DNA of 64,000 bases from assembly GCA_964410965.1 (NCBI GenBank), contig CAYPIY010000013.1:13421-77420 (forward strand). The letters run 5' to 3'. Position numbers and translations under genes: made by a program. Source of the stretch: JBBIRG01 sp964410965 (GTDB taxonomy: Bacteria; CLD3; SB21; JBBIRG01). This document shows positions 1 through 9,070 of this stretch, in pieces; position 1 is the stretch's first letter, and each line of letters starts with the position of its first letter. Below the pieces are notes generated by a model. It was given only the letters and a program-made list of their open reading frames with translations. It did not search any database and had not been told where the DNA came from.

Positions 1-1
1 G

Positions 2-580
2 ATCAGTTCGGATGAATCCAGGAAGCTCGTTCACCGCTGGCGGTCGGAACATGACGCAATTCTTGCCGGAGCGGGAACGGTAATCAAAGATAACCCGCTG
101 CTGAATGTCCGGCTGGCCGGAGGAAAGAATCCCATCCGGGTGATCATCGACGGGAAACTCCGCTCACCGCTGGCCTCAAATGTTTTTCAGGAAAATGACC
201 GGCAACTTACAATCGTATTTACATCGCTGAAATTCAGCCATCCGAAATGCGACCGCCTGAGACAAAAAGGCGTTTGTGTAATTTCCCTTCACCCCAAAAG
301 CGAAAGCCTGAGCCTGAAAAACGCCATGAAAATTCTCGTCTCCGATTTTCATGTGTCGTCCGTTCTGGTGGAAGGGGGTACGAAAATTTTCGGGCAATTC
401 CTGAATGCACGCCTGGCCGACGAAATGCGTGCATTCATCGCGCCGAAACTCACCGGCGATGGTTTGCCATGGACATCCGGAATGATCCGCCGCACAATCG
501 GAAAAGCCATTCAGCTGGATAAGGTCACCGTCCAGCAGTCGGGCCCTGACGCGCTTGTAACCGGGAGGATCCGGTATTGA
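2..580 (+). CDS. ribD: RibD C-terminal reductase domain (5' end outside window)
   Basis: This is the 3' part of a riboflavin biosynthesis reductase (5-amino-6-(5-phosphoribosylamino)uracil reductase), which makes the ribitylated pyrimidine precursor of flavins in the cytoplasm. The frame is open from the window edge. It begins with the family's strand 'HDAILAGAGTVIKDNP', then 'RVIIDGKLRSP' and later 'SVLVEGGTKIFGQFL', the NADPH/substrate-binding signature of RibD_C. RibD normally carries an N-terminal deaminase domain, which would lie upstream, so I cannot tell a fused RibD from a stand-alone reductase. The stop overlaps the TTG start of the next gene (TTGA), suggesting translational coupling. 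Confidence 0.9.
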   Translation: MSSDESRKLVHRWRSEHDAILAGAGTVIKDNPLLNVRLAGGKNPIRVIIDGKLRSPLASNVFQENDRQLTIVFTSLKFSHPKCDRLRQKGVCVISLHPKSESLSLKNAMKILVSDFHVSSVLVEGGTKIFGQFLNARLADEMRAFIAPKLTGDGLPWTSGMIRRTIGKAIQLDKVTVQQSGPDALVTGRIRY

Positions 581-1242
581 GCCTTCATCAAAACAAAATC
601 CCTTTGGACATCATGATCTTCGACCTCGACGGCACGCTGACGGATTCCCTCACTGACATCAGCCGCGCCGCGAATTACGCGCTCGAAAAAACCGGTCTGA
701 AGCCCCTGCCGGAAGAGCAGATCCGCGATTATATCGGCGACGGCATTCCGCAGCTTCTGCGCATGTGCATCGAGACCCAGACGGAATGCACGGAGGAACT
801 CCTCGGCCGAGCGGAGATGCACTACCGGCCGCATTACGAGGAACATTGCATGGACCACATTATTATGTACCCGAATGTAAAAGAAACACTCCGCTTCTTT
901 TCCGGAAAAACAAAAGCGGTGATCAGCAATAAAATGGAACGCTATACGCTGAAAATTCTGGACGGCCTCGGACTCGCGGATCACTTCCGGTATGTAATCG
1001 GTGGTGACACCTTGCCCCGGAAAAAACCCGATCCGATGCCCGTGAACCACCTGCTCGGACACTTCTCCGCCCAACCGGAACGGGCGCTGATCACCGGAGA
1101 CGGCCACCAGGACATCCTTTGCGGAAAGGCGGCCGGAATCCTCACCTGCGCGGTCATGTACGGATTCCGCCAATCCCCCGAACTGCAATCGGCCGATTAC
1201 CGCATCCGGGATTTAGTTGAACTCACCGGCCTTTTTACATAG
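577..1242 (+). CDS. HAD-family phosphatase, phosphoglycolate phosphatase-like
   Basis: A 221-residue HAD hydrolase of the Gph/PGMB-like subfamily. Visible motifs are DLDGT (residues 16-20; nucleophile and general acid Asp), VISNK (motif II), the motif III lysine in RKKPDP and the acidic motif IV in ITGDGHQDI. The helical cap between motifs I and II is typical of phosphoglycolate or similar small phosphoester substrates, but the substrate cannot be fixed from sequence. The TTG start at 577 is preferred because a strong Shine-Dalgarno (GGAGGA, 564-569) lies 7 nt upstream and it overlaps the ribD stop; the alternative ATG at 613 would have no such site. Confidence 0.85.
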   Translation: MSLHQNKIPLDIMIFDLDGTLTDSLTDISRAANYALEKTGLKPLPEEQIRDYIGDGIPQLLRMCIETQTECTEELLGRAEMHYRPHYEEHCMDHIIMYPNVKETLRFFSGKTKAVISNKMERYTLKILDGLGLADHFRYVIGGDTLPRKKPDPMPVNHLLGHFSAQPERALITGDGHQDILCGKAAGILTCAVMYGFRQSPELQSADYRIRDLVELTGLFT

Positions 1243-1247
1243 TCGCC

Positions 1248-2132
1248 ATGGATACGAAGGAATTACTCAAAAAAGTCAGGTCGATCGACATCCGCACGCG
1301 CGGGTGGGTAAACCACATTTTCGGAGGCGAATACCACAGCGTGTTCAAGGGCCGCGGGATGTCGTTCTCCGAAGTCCGCGAATACCAGTGGGGCGACGAG
1401 GTCCGGTTCATCGACTGGAACGTATCCGCACGGTTTGAGAGACCCTACATCAAGGTCTTCGAGGAAGAGCGCGAGCAGACACTGATGATCCTTTTCGACG
1501 TCAGCGCGTCGAACCAGTTCGGCACGGTCAGAAAAACGAAAATCCAGCTCATGGTGGAACTGGTCGCCGTGCTTGCGTTCAGCGCAATCAAAAATAACGA
1601 CAAAGTCGGCCTGCTTTTTTTCACCGATCATGTGGAAAAATTTATCGCGCCGAAAAAAGGCCGCGGACATGTGCTTCGCCTGATCCGGGAACTGATCGCT
1701 TTCCAGCCCAAACACGCAAGAACAAGAATAACGCCCGCGCTGGAATACGCGTTTCACCTTCTCAAACGGCGGAGCATCATTTTCATCGTGAGCGATTTTA
1801 TCGACGAAGGTTATGATAAAGCGCTGAAGGCTATCGCCCGGAAACATGATGTGATCGCGGTACGAGTGTCCGACCGTCATGAACTGGCCATTCCCGCGAT
1901 GGGACTCGTGACGTTTGAAGACGAGGAAACCCGGCGCCAGGTTACGGTGGATACGGATTCACAGGCATTCCGTGAATCATACCGCAAAGCCGTCCTCAGT
2001 CTGACCGAAAAGCAGAACCAGTTGTTTTACGCAAGCAAAGTGGACCGAGTCGATCTGGCCACCGACGACGATTATATTCAGTCGCTGATGCGCTTCTTTA
2101 AAAACCGCGCAAAACGAATCGCTCATGGTTAA
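1248..2132 (+). CDS. DUF58 domain protein
   Basis: A 294-residue DUF58 protein, a family with a von Willebrand A-like fold usually encoded beside MoxR AAA ATPases. The hallmark N-terminal block is present (GRGMSFSEVREYQWGDEVR, then IDWN and RPYIKVFEEERE), followed by a MIDAS-like DVSAS around residue 85. No signal peptide or membrane segment is seen, so it is probably cytoplasmic. It starts 5 nt after the HAD gene. No moxR lies in the window, so the usual partner is either elsewhere or absent. Its molecular role is not established for this family beyond a suspected chaperone or assembly function with MoxR. Confidence 0.88.
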   Translation: MDTKELLKKVRSIDIRTRGWVNHIFGGEYHSVFKGRGMSFSEVREYQWGDEVRFIDWNVSARFERPYIKVFEEEREQTLMILFDVSASNQFGTVRKTKIQLMVELVAVLAFSAIKNNDKVGLLFFTDHVEKFIAPKKGRGHVLRLIRELIAFQPKHARTRITPALEYAFHLLKRRSIIFIVSDFIDEGYDKALKAIARKHDVIAVRVSDRHELAIPAMGLVTFEDEETRRQVTVDTDSQAFRESYRKAVLSLTEKQNQLFYASKVDRVDLATDDDYIQSLMRFFKNRAKRIAHG

Positions 2133-2140
2133 AATAATCA

Positions 2141-2169
2141 TTGACATAATAATCTATTTGTATTAGATT
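2141..2169 (+). promoter_or_regulatory. sigma-70-type promoter
   Basis: A perfect -35 TTGACA (2141-2146), a 17-bp spacer and a -10-like TAGATT (2164-2169) precede the REC-domain gene, leaving a leader of about 75 nt. The same -35/17-bp architecture is seen before the rrn operon in this window. Confidence 0.6.
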
Positions 2170-2250
2170 TAGCTTAATGCACAGAATGAACCCGTCTGAA
2201 TGAACTAATACCGATTCGTTCAGGCCAAGAGCAAATAAAGAGGTGACACC

Positions 2251-3177
2251 GTGGATGCAGTTTATACCCGAGCCAATGATCTCCGAGAAAAAGTCGAAGC
2301 TGTTATGCTGAAGAAGATCGAATGGAAAATTTTATTTTCCGTCAACGGACAGCGCAATGTGACCGATATAGCCGTAAAGGTAGAACGGGACGAGGATTAT
2401 GTGGATGAGGTGCTGTCCTCTCTGTCGGAAAAAAACCTGATCGAGCTGATGTCGGGCGCTGAGGATACGAAGAAAAAAGACAAATCCGCCAAAAAAGCGG
2501 AAAAGAAAACACCGGCCAGAAAAACAAAAACGGACGAGACCACCGAAACCGTAAAAGCCGCACCGGCCGCTGAAGTGAAAAAGGAAGAGCAGGTCATTGA
2601 AAAGGAAACACCCAAAACCGTCAAGGAAGAGCTCAAACCAAAACCGGTCAAAGAGGAAATTTTAGAACCGATCATTGAAGAGAAACCTCCCGTTAAAACG
2701 GCTGCCAAAAAGGAAGAGTCGTTTGACTTTTCGATTGAGCCGGCAAAAGCCGAAGAACCCAAAACCGAACCGGCTGCCCCTGTAGCGGAAAAGGCCGCCG
2801 CGACGGCCGGCGCCAAAAAGATCATGGTCATTGATGACAGCGTTGTCATACAGAAAATGGTCGAGATCGCTCTGGAAAATCATCCCTATCAGCTGACCAC
2901 AGCCATGAAGGGCGACGATGCGATCAAACTCGTCAAGGAGACGAAACCTCAGCTGATCCTGCTGGACATCATGCTTCCCGACATGAGCGGGCTGGACGTG
3001 ATGAAAGCCGTCAAGGCAATGGGAGCAACCTACCAGTCGATTCCGATCATTATCCTCAGCGGCAAGGACTCGCCCCAGGACAAAGACACCGCTATCGGCA
3101 ACGGCGCGAACGATTTCCTGACGAAACCGTTTCACGATGAGGACCTGATCGCCAAGGTGAAAGAGTACATCAAATAA
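2251..3177 (+). CDS. response-regulator receiver protein with long charged linker
   Basis: A 308-residue protein in three parts. Residues 1-70 are a compact helical, possibly winged-helix-like module that I do not recognise with certainty. Residues about 75-185 are a K/E/P/A-rich low-complexity linker. Residues 189-308 are a complete CheY-like receiver with the acidic pair D195-D196, phospho-acceptor D239 (LLDIMLP), a Ser at the switch position (ILSGKD) and the conserved Lys (LTKPF). There is no classical output domain at the C-terminus, so signalling is probably by protein interaction. The GTG start follows an AGAGGTGA ribosome site. The next gene encodes several Hpt domains and is a plausible phospho-partner. 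Confidence 0.85.
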   Translation: MDAVYTRANDLREKVEAVMLKKIEWKILFSVNGQRNVTDIAVKVERDEDYVDEVLSSLSEKNLIELMSGAEDTKKKDKSAKKAEKKTPARKTKTDETTETVKAAPAAEVKKEEQVIEKETPKTVKEELKPKPVKEEILEPIIEEKPPVKTAAKKEESFDFSIEPAKAEEPKTEPAAPVAEKAAATAGAKKIMVIDDSVVIQKMVEIALENHPYQLTTAMKGDDAIKLVKETKPQLILLDIMLPDMSGLDVMKAVKAMGATYQSIPIIILSGKDSPQDKDTAIGNGANDFLTKPFHDEDLIAKVKEYIK

Positions 3178-3206
3178 CCGCGAAGGCAAGATGCGAAAAT
3201 CATTGA

Positions 3207-3236
3207 GCCCTTAATGACCTGTTTAAGGGCTTTTTT
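3207..3236 (+). terminator. rho-independent terminator
   Basis: An 8-bp stem (GCCCTTAA / TTAAGGGC) with an 8-nt loop is followed by six T. It lies 17 bp before the multi-Hpt gene, so it may act as an attenuating rather than complete stop. Confidence 0.75.
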
Positions 3237-3252
3237 ATCTTTTTAAACCGAT

Positions 3253-6200
3253 ATGGCCGAACCGAATAAAAACCAAAAGTTTCTCGAGTTCTATCTGACG
3301 GAACTCCTCAACCATGTGAAGAACACGAGCGAACACCGGTTTCAGCCGGCGGAATTCAGCGCAATCAAGAAAACCCTCGTATATCTTTCCCATTCCCAAA
3401 ATCCGACCGAAAGAATTGATACGCTGAAAAATGTTCCGGTCCTGAACCCGCTGCACGAATTTTTCACGGCGGTCCTGAACCGTTTTCAGGATCCGGCATA
3501 CCGGAAGAGCCATATGATGGCCGCCATTGAAGTGGACTCTGAAAAAGTATCCCAGATGTTCGCGGCGATCTTTCAATCCCAGGCATTGAGAAACGACCTG
3601 GTGGCCCAGCTTCCGGCCATCGGGATCACGCTTCAGTTCAGGCTGTCGCAGGAAACCCCGGAAGCCAAAGTCCTTCCCGCTCCCGAAATAAAAACACCCG
3701 CCGAAACCGAGAAAAAAACACCGGCATCACCCGTATCAGATGATTTTAAACGGGTTGGCGACATGCTCGGATTTCTTACCAGCCGGATGAAGAAATTTGT
3801 CACCCCGAAGGAAGAAACCGCGACCCTTCCCGCGACGGAGGAACCAAAGGAATCTTCGGCCGTATCGTCGCTGGCGGAGTTCAAAACGGCCGCCCGAAGG
3901 GATCTGGATGAAATCCAGAAAGCCCTGACACGGCTTCAGTCGAACCCTGAACGCGGAAGTTATATCATCGAACTCGCCGACGCGACCGGTTCGCTGAAAA
4001 AAACGGCACGCCTTTTTGAAGCCATGTCGGTATATGAAACGCTCCGGCGCATAGAAAAAACACTGAACGACGTCGCTGACCGCGTGGATGACCATGCCAC
4101 TTCGGTGGTTGAGCCGTCCCGCAAAGCGCTGGACAATCTTTTTCAGACCATTCAAGAGTGGTCACGAAGCCCCGAAACCGTGACGTCAGAAGGCCTGGAC
4201 GCGTCCATGAAAGCCCATGCGGATGAATTCCACAGGCACCTTGCGCCCGCAGTCCTTCCTGAAATCAGGGATTCAGGGACAAAGCCTGCCCCCACACCGG
4301 AACAAGCCGGCACTGACCTTAGCCGGATCGTGATCAATGTTCAGTCGGTCAACAATGAAAATTTCGCGATATTCAAGGACGAGTCTCAATATTATCTGAA
4401 TTCCGTTGACACGATCCTCAGCCATTTTGAGGACGCTGATCCGGTCACGGCTCTGAAGGAAATTGACCAGGCCATCCGTGCCGTCAACACGGCCTCGCGG
4501 ATGATCCGGCTCCAGTTCTTCAATGACCTTTGCGGGGCGTACATCCGGTCGATCGAAACCGTGCTGAACAAGCAGATCATGATTCCCCCGGAATTTTTGT
4601 CCTATTACAAAACGGCGCAATCCTATTTCCGCGACCTCCTCAGCGTCAGGCCTATCGCCCTTTCCGACTGGCAGCGCCTGATCGCGGTGCTTGTGGATAC
4701 GGAAAAGAACATCAGGAACATTGCCGAAACACAGGTCCGGAAAACCGAAGAAAAGCCACTGACTGAAAAATCCCTGCTGACCCGGGAAATCCCGCCTGCT
4801 GTCACCACGGTACACCCCGCGCAACCGCAGTCATCCGGAAACGGGTACCGCTGGATCGATGAAATACAAACCGTAATTCTCGGGTTCTTCAGCGCCGGCT
4901 CGACACATGCCGTTCCCGAACACGAGCGAGAGGAACCCGCAGAAACACCGGCGCCGGAAAAAATAGAAATATTACATGAATCCCTTCCGGAGCCTGAAAT
5001 ACCCTTACCGATTAAGGAAATACGGAAAGAAGAAATACCGCTCAAGCCTCCTGAAAAGGAACCCGTCCTTCAGAAGCCGGTTCAGTCAGGACTTGACCTG
5101 CTTTCCATCATGGTTAACCCTTCGGGCGACCTGACAAAAATAAAATTGCCGACTTTCATCGAAATGATGAATGTTGACCCCGAAAACATCCCGGAAATCA
5201 GTCATAAACAGATACAGCATTTTCTGAAGAAGAAACCGGAAAAATCCATCCTCCCCGAAACCACCAAAACCAGGCTGAGCCCGGAAAAGACCGCGGTCCA
5301 GAAATCCGACAATATCCCTACAGAACAGCTTCAGACACGCATTCAGAGGATTCGCCTGCATGAATACAAATTCGCTGACGTGGACTCGGAATTGCTGGAG
5401 ATTTTCAATCAGGAATCAGAAAGCTATTTCCGGCTCTTCGATAAGGCGATCCGACGACTGCAGAGCAACCTGAAAGACGAGTCGGCCCTGAAAGACATTG
5501 AGCGGGTAAGCCACAGCATCAAGAGTTCGGCGCGCATGCTCGGCTTCGAGAAGATCAGCGGAATCGCCGCTTGCGTCGAACTTCTGACGGAACGCTACTT
5601 CGAAAAGGAAATCACGTTCGACGAAAACCTGCTGGAACTGTTCGACGATATCGGCAAAACACTGAAAAGCCTGTATAAGAAGGAACAAGTTGACATCACC
5701 AGCATCGCCGAGCGCCTGAACCGGCTTGAAAATAAGTTCGCCGTGCCCCATCTTTTCACGCGCTATATCCTGAACGATGCCCAGGCGGACATCCTTCCGC
5801 CGGAACAGACGGAAGTCAAGCCGCAGGCCGAAGTATCCGGAACCGGAGATACCGGAGCCGAAAAAGAAAAAACGACAGCCCCGGCGGCAAAATATTTTGA
5901 CACGCTGAACATTGATGCCGAACTGATCGAGATTTTCCGGGAAGAGGCCTCGACGTATTTTAAGCTTTTTGAAGCCGCGATGAAAAGACTCACCTCGGAT
6001 CCGCGGTACCGGGAAGGCGCCCGGGATATCGAAAAATCCGCGCACAGCCTGAGGAGTTCGTCCCGGATGATCGGGCTCCATAAGATCGCCTCTCTGGCCA
6101 AACCGGTCGAGGTTCTTGCCGAGCGCATCAGTAAAGGGCTCCTGAACCCGGACCCGCCCGTCCTTGAGTTGCTCGGAAAGGCCATCCGGAATTTGCAGCG

Positions 6201-6558
6201 GCTTTCGGACGGATATGATGAGGACATCGAACCCTTGCTGGAACGCCTGACCGTCCTGGAAAGTTCCGTACCTGAAGCGACCGACGAGGCTTCTGTCCCC
6301 GAAAAAGAAGACCTTCGCGAGGGACTGACAACGCTACATGAAGATTCCGGCGGGGAAGAACTTGTCAGGAAAGCGGGAAAGATAAAAAAGAAACCGTCGA
6401 AGAAACAGCCTGTTCATCCGTTCAGCGATATCGAATACAGCGACGACCCGATACTCAAGCATGCCGCCGGAAAACCGGACAACCTGCTGGACGAAATGTT
6501 CGTAAATTCGCTAAATCAGAATACAGAATCCCAGAAAGAGGTGAACCATGAATCCTAA
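3253..6558 (+). CDS. very long multi-Hpt phosphotransfer protein
   Basis: A 1101-residue protein with repeated histidine-phosphotransfer (Hpt) helical bundles and long P/E/K-rich linkers. Two bundles keep the phospho-accepting His in the canonical SHSIKSS / AHSLRSS motif (H754 and H931). Two earlier helical repeats (roughly residues 215-300 and 370-440) have the same pattern but lack that His, with Gly or Asn near the site, and look degenerate. There is no HisKA_3/HATPase or CheW-like domain, so this is not a complete CheA. It has no signal peptide or membrane segment. It follows the receiver protein after a terminator-like hairpin and overlaps the next start by 11 bp. A phosphorelay role with the upstream receiver or other REC proteins is inferred. 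Confidence 0.8.
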   Translation: MAEPNKNQKFLEFYLTELLNHVKNTSEHRFQPAEFSAIKKTLVYLSHSQNPTERIDTLKNVPVLNPLHEFFTAVLNRFQDPAYRKSHMMAAIEVDSEKVSQMFAAIFQSQALRNDLVAQLPAIGITLQFRLSQETPEAKVLPAPEIKTPAETEKKTPASPVSDDFKRVGDMLGFLTSRMKKFVTPKEETATLPATEEPKESSAVSSLAEFKTAARRDLDEIQKALTRLQSNPERGSYIIELADATGSLKKTARLFEAMSVYETLRRIEKTLNDVADRVDDHATSVVEPSRKALDNLFQTIQEWSRSPETVTSEGLDASMKAHADEFHRHLAPAVLPEIRDSGTKPAPTPEQAGTDLSRIVINVQSVNNENFAIFKDESQYYLNSVDTILSHFEDADPVTALKEIDQAIRAVNTASRMIRLQFFNDLCGAYIRSIETVLNKQIMIPPEFLSYYKTAQSYFRDLLSVRPIALSDWQRLIAVLVDTEKNIRNIAETQVRKTEEKPLTEKSLLTREIPPAVTTVHPAQPQSSGNGYRWIDEIQTVILGFFSAGSTHAVPEHEREEPAETPAPEKIEILHESLPEPEIPLPIKEIRKEEIPLKPPEKEPVLQKPVQSGLDLLSIMVNPSGDLTKIKLPTFIEMMNVDPENIPEISHKQIQHFLKKKPEKSILPETTKTRLSPEKTAVQKSDNIPTEQLQTRIQRIRLHEYKFADVDSELLEIFNQESESYFRLFDKAIRRLQSNLKDESALKDIERVSHSIKSSARMLGFEKISGIAACVELLTERYFEKEITFDENLLELFDDIGKTLKSLYKKEQVDITSIAERLNRLENKFAVPHLFTRYILNDAQADILPPEQTEVKPQAEVSGTGDTGAEKEKTTAPAAKYFDTLNIDAELIEIFREEASTYFKLFEAAMKRLTSDPRYREGARDIEKSAHSLRSSSRMIGLHKIASLAKPVEVLAERISKGLLNPDPPVLELLGKAIRNLQRLSDGYDEDIEPLLERLTVLESSVPEATDEASVPEKEDLREGLTTLHEDSGGEELVRKAGKIKKKPSKKQPVHPFSDIEYSDDPILKHAAGKPDNLLDEMFVNSLNQNTESQKEVNHES

Positions 6559-8131
6559 GATCCATATGACCGTTATGTTTCTGCTCATGCTGGCCATTTC
6601 CATGGTACGCGCGGAAACAAAAAAATACGGAGTCCTTGACAAAAATGAAACCTGGGAAGGCGTGATCATCGTCACCGGCGATGTCAGGGTCCCTGAGGGC
6701 CGTACTCTGACGATCAAACCGAACGCGCTGATCAAATTTGAGGCTAACCGTGATGATATGGCCGGCGGTTACGATGCCGGAAAATCGGAACTCATCATCG
6801 AGGGTGTTCTGAAAGCCGAAGGCAAGGAAAAATACGAAATCCGGTTCACATCCGGTAATTTTCTCCTCCCCGTGGAACAGCAGGCCCAGCAATCCAAAGC
6901 CCAGCCCCAGGCCGGTGACTGGTACGGAATCGTTTTCATGAAAGGAAATCACGACCGCAGTATTCTTTCTTATTGCGTCGTGGAATTCGCCTATGACGGC
7001 GTTACCTGCGTAAACGCATCGCCCCGGATTTACCGAAACCGAATCGAAGGCAATTACTGGAACGGCATACTCTGCGATGTGGTTTCCAACCCGAAAATCA
7101 ACAACAACCAGATCCTGAACAACGGCTATGCCGGAATCAACACAAAGATCAATTCAGCGCCCAGCGCCAGCGGAAATGAAATCACCGGCAACCGGTTCGG
7201 CATCCTTGTCCAGGACGTCTCCAAACCCGTCATTGGCGACATGAAACTCGGAGAAAACAGCGGAAAGAACGCGATTTACGGTAACCTCGAATACAACCTG
7301 TACAACCATACCAAGAACGTGATTTACGCCCAGCGGAACGACTGGGGAGACAATACGCACGCCGACCGCCTGATCAAGGATGACGACGAGAACTCCAAAT
7401 ACGGGATTGTGGTGTACGCCCCGGTTTTCGCTTCCGGTAAGATCTCTTACCTGGAATACCAGAACCTGGCATCGGCCGTCGCAACGGGTGTCGCGGACGA
7501 TAAAGCCCTGAAAGAGAAAGAAATCGAGGAACTGAAAAAGAAAATCGAGGAAAGCAAAAAGCTGCAGAGCGAACAGACAACCACCGGAACCGTGATTGAG
7601 GATAAATCCAAGGAAGAACAGGAACGTCTGCTCGCGGAACAGGAAAAGGAAAAGGAACGTCTGAGGCTCCTGGAAGAACAGCTGAAACTGCAGGAACAGA
7701 TCAGAATCGAACAGGAAAAACAGCTTGCGCTGAAGAAAAAGGAAGAAGAAGACCGGAAGCGGCTTGAGGACGAACAGAAGAAGAAAGCGGCCCTGGAAAA
7801 GAAAGAAACAGCGGTTGCATCAACTTTCACCGCACCCAAAATGGCCAACGAACTGGACAAAAGCCCCAAGGTCATCTCAAAAGTCACGCCGACACTGCCC
7901 AAAGAGGCCCAGCAGGCCAAAGTCAGCGGTACCGTATCGCTCCGCGTCCTGGTGGGATTAGACGGCAAGGCCAAGGAATTGTATGTCGCGAAGCGAATCG
8001 GCAACAAAGACTTTGACCAGATGATCGAAGATGAGGCCAAGGCAACCGTGAAGAAATGGGTCTTTGAAGTCGGCCAGTTTGAGGGAAAAAATGTCGAATA
8101 CTGGACGGTCGTGACCATGATGTTCAAGTAA
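6548..8131 (+). CDS. secreted beta-helix/coiled-coil protein with TonB C-terminal domain
   Basis: A 527-residue exported protein. Residues 1-22 are a signal peptide ending VRA. Residues about 25-290 resemble a right-handed parallel beta-helix of the NosD/periplasmic copper-binding or right-handed-helix families, with repeated turns such as 'PRIYRNRIEGNYWNGI', 'PKINNNQILNNGYAGI' and 'NEITGNRFGILV'. Residues 320-423 are a long Glu/Lys/Gln-rich coiled coil. Residues 440-527 match the TonB C-terminal domain (GTVSLRVLVGLDGKAKELYV, then a C-terminal VVTMMFK). Normal TonB has an N-terminal inner-membrane anchor, which this lacks, since the signal looks cleavable. The start overlaps the Hpt gene, so the two are probably co-translated. 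Confidence 0.78.
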   Translation: MNPKIHMTVMFLLMLAISMVRAETKKYGVLDKNETWEGVIIVTGDVRVPEGRTLTIKPNALIKFEANRDDMAGGYDAGKSELIIEGVLKAEGKEKYEIRFTSGNFLLPVEQQAQQSKAQPQAGDWYGIVFMKGNHDRSILSYCVVEFAYDGVTCVNASPRIYRNRIEGNYWNGILCDVVSNPKINNNQILNNGYAGINTKINSAPSASGNEITGNRFGILVQDVSKPVIGDMKLGENSGKNAIYGNLEYNLYNHTKNVIYAQRNDWGDNTHADRLIKDDDENSKYGIVVYAPVFASGKISYLEYQNLASAVATGVADDKALKEKEIEELKKKIEESKKLQSEQTTTGTVIEDKSKEEQERLLAEQEKEKERLRLLEEQLKLQEQIRIEQEKQLALKKKEEEDRKRLEDEQKKKAALEKKETAVASTFTAPKMANELDKSPKVISKVTPTLPKEAQQAKVSGTVSLRVLVGLDGKAKELYVAKRIGNKDFDQMIEDEAKATVKKWVFEVGQFEGKNVEYWTVVTMMFK

Positions 8132-8143
8132 TAATTCCCGTAT

Positions 8144-8184
8144 AAAAAAAAAGGTGATCCCGAATGAGGATCACCTTTTTTTTT
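8144..8184. terminator. bidirectional terminator
   Basis: An A-rich arm followed by GGTGATCC, a 7-nt loop, GGATCACC and nine T. It can terminate both the TonB-fusion gene and the convergent otsB. Confidence 0.9.
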
Positions 8185-8211
8185 GGCCGTCGCCGGATAA
8201 AGATTTGTATT

Positions 8212-8994
8212 TTAATCTGCGCGACATGCAAACAATCTTTCTAGCAATGCCAGTGCGGATTCCCGCCGGACAAGCCGGAACCTCGCGGAAGTGTTTCCGT
8301 CGCCAATACGGACGGTATACGAACGGTCCGGCATAGCGAGGAACATCGATTCATCATTGACATCATCGCCCATGGCAAACAGGTAGTCATAGCCCTCCAG
8401 CGCGAAGAGGTTGCGGATGGCCGATCCCTTATCAATACCGGGAGACATGAATTCAATCACCTTATTCCCTTCGATCATTTCAAACCGGGCCGGCTGCTGA
8501 AAGCCCGTTTCGATTTCGGATCTGATCATTCCGGCAGTCCTGGCCGCGGATGCGGGTTCCGATTCCCTGTAATGCCAGACGACGGCGGTTTCCTTGACTT
8601 CCACAAACGATCCCGGACAGGATTTGACCGCCCGATCAAGGAAGACCGCGATTTTTTTTATCCAGCCCCTGGAGCCGCAGTCGGGCTCTGTCCATTTCTG
8701 TCCGGGTCTGAGGCTGAATGCGCCGTGTTCCGCGATCAGCGTAACTGAATACATAGACAAATGCTTTTCCAGGAAATGCTTTGTTCTCCCGCTGATGACC
8801 GCAAGGGTATTACGCGGATCCGAAGAAGCGCGTTCCAGGATCCCGCGGACGAACACATCCGGCAAAGCATCCGCAGGATTTTTTGCGAACGGAACGAGCG
8901 TTCCGTCATAGTCCAGTAGTATCAGTCTCCTTTTTGCACGAAAGTAACTCCTGACTAATAATTCCTGCTGCGCCGAATCGAGAAAAAGGGTCAT
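8212..8994 (-). CDS. otsB: trehalose-6-phosphate phosphatase
   Basis: A 260-residue HAD phosphatase that removes phosphate from trehalose 6-phosphate, the last step of the OtsAB trehalose route. Motif I is LLDYDGTLVPF near residue 28, motif II VISGRT, the cap carries AEHGAF and a W-H-Y-R stretch typical of trehalose-phosphatases, and motif IV is GDDVNDESMF. Length fits the family (about 250-270). No otsA lies in the window, so the synthase must be elsewhere or T6P arises differently. It shares a bidirectional terminator with the convergent upstream cluster. Confidence 0.88.
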   Translation of the reverse strand: MTLFLDSAQQELLVRSYFRAKRRLILLDYDGTLVPFAKNPADALPDVFVRGILERASSDPRNTLAVISGRTKHFLEKHLSMYSVTLIAEHGAFSLRPGQKWTEPDCGSRGWIKKIAVFLDRAVKSCPGSFVEVKETAVVWHYRESEPASAARTAGMIRSEIETGFQQPARFEMIEGNKVIEFMSPGIDKGSAIRNLFALEGYDYLFAMGDDVNDESMFLAMPDRSYTVRIGDGNTSARFRLVRRESALALLERLFACRAD

Positions 8995-9005
8995 ATCCTG
9001 GTTCT

Positions 9006-9050
9006 AAAAAAAAGCCCGTCCGGATATTCCAGCGAAAATCCGGACGGACG
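9006..9050 (-). terminator. rho-independent terminator of the aldolase gene
   Basis: Read on the minus strand: CGTCCGTCCGGAT, a 12-nt loop, ATCCGGACGGGC and eight T. It follows the aldolase stop by about 20 nt. Confidence 0.85.
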
Positions 9051-9070
9051 AAAAAATATCTGTGACGGGT

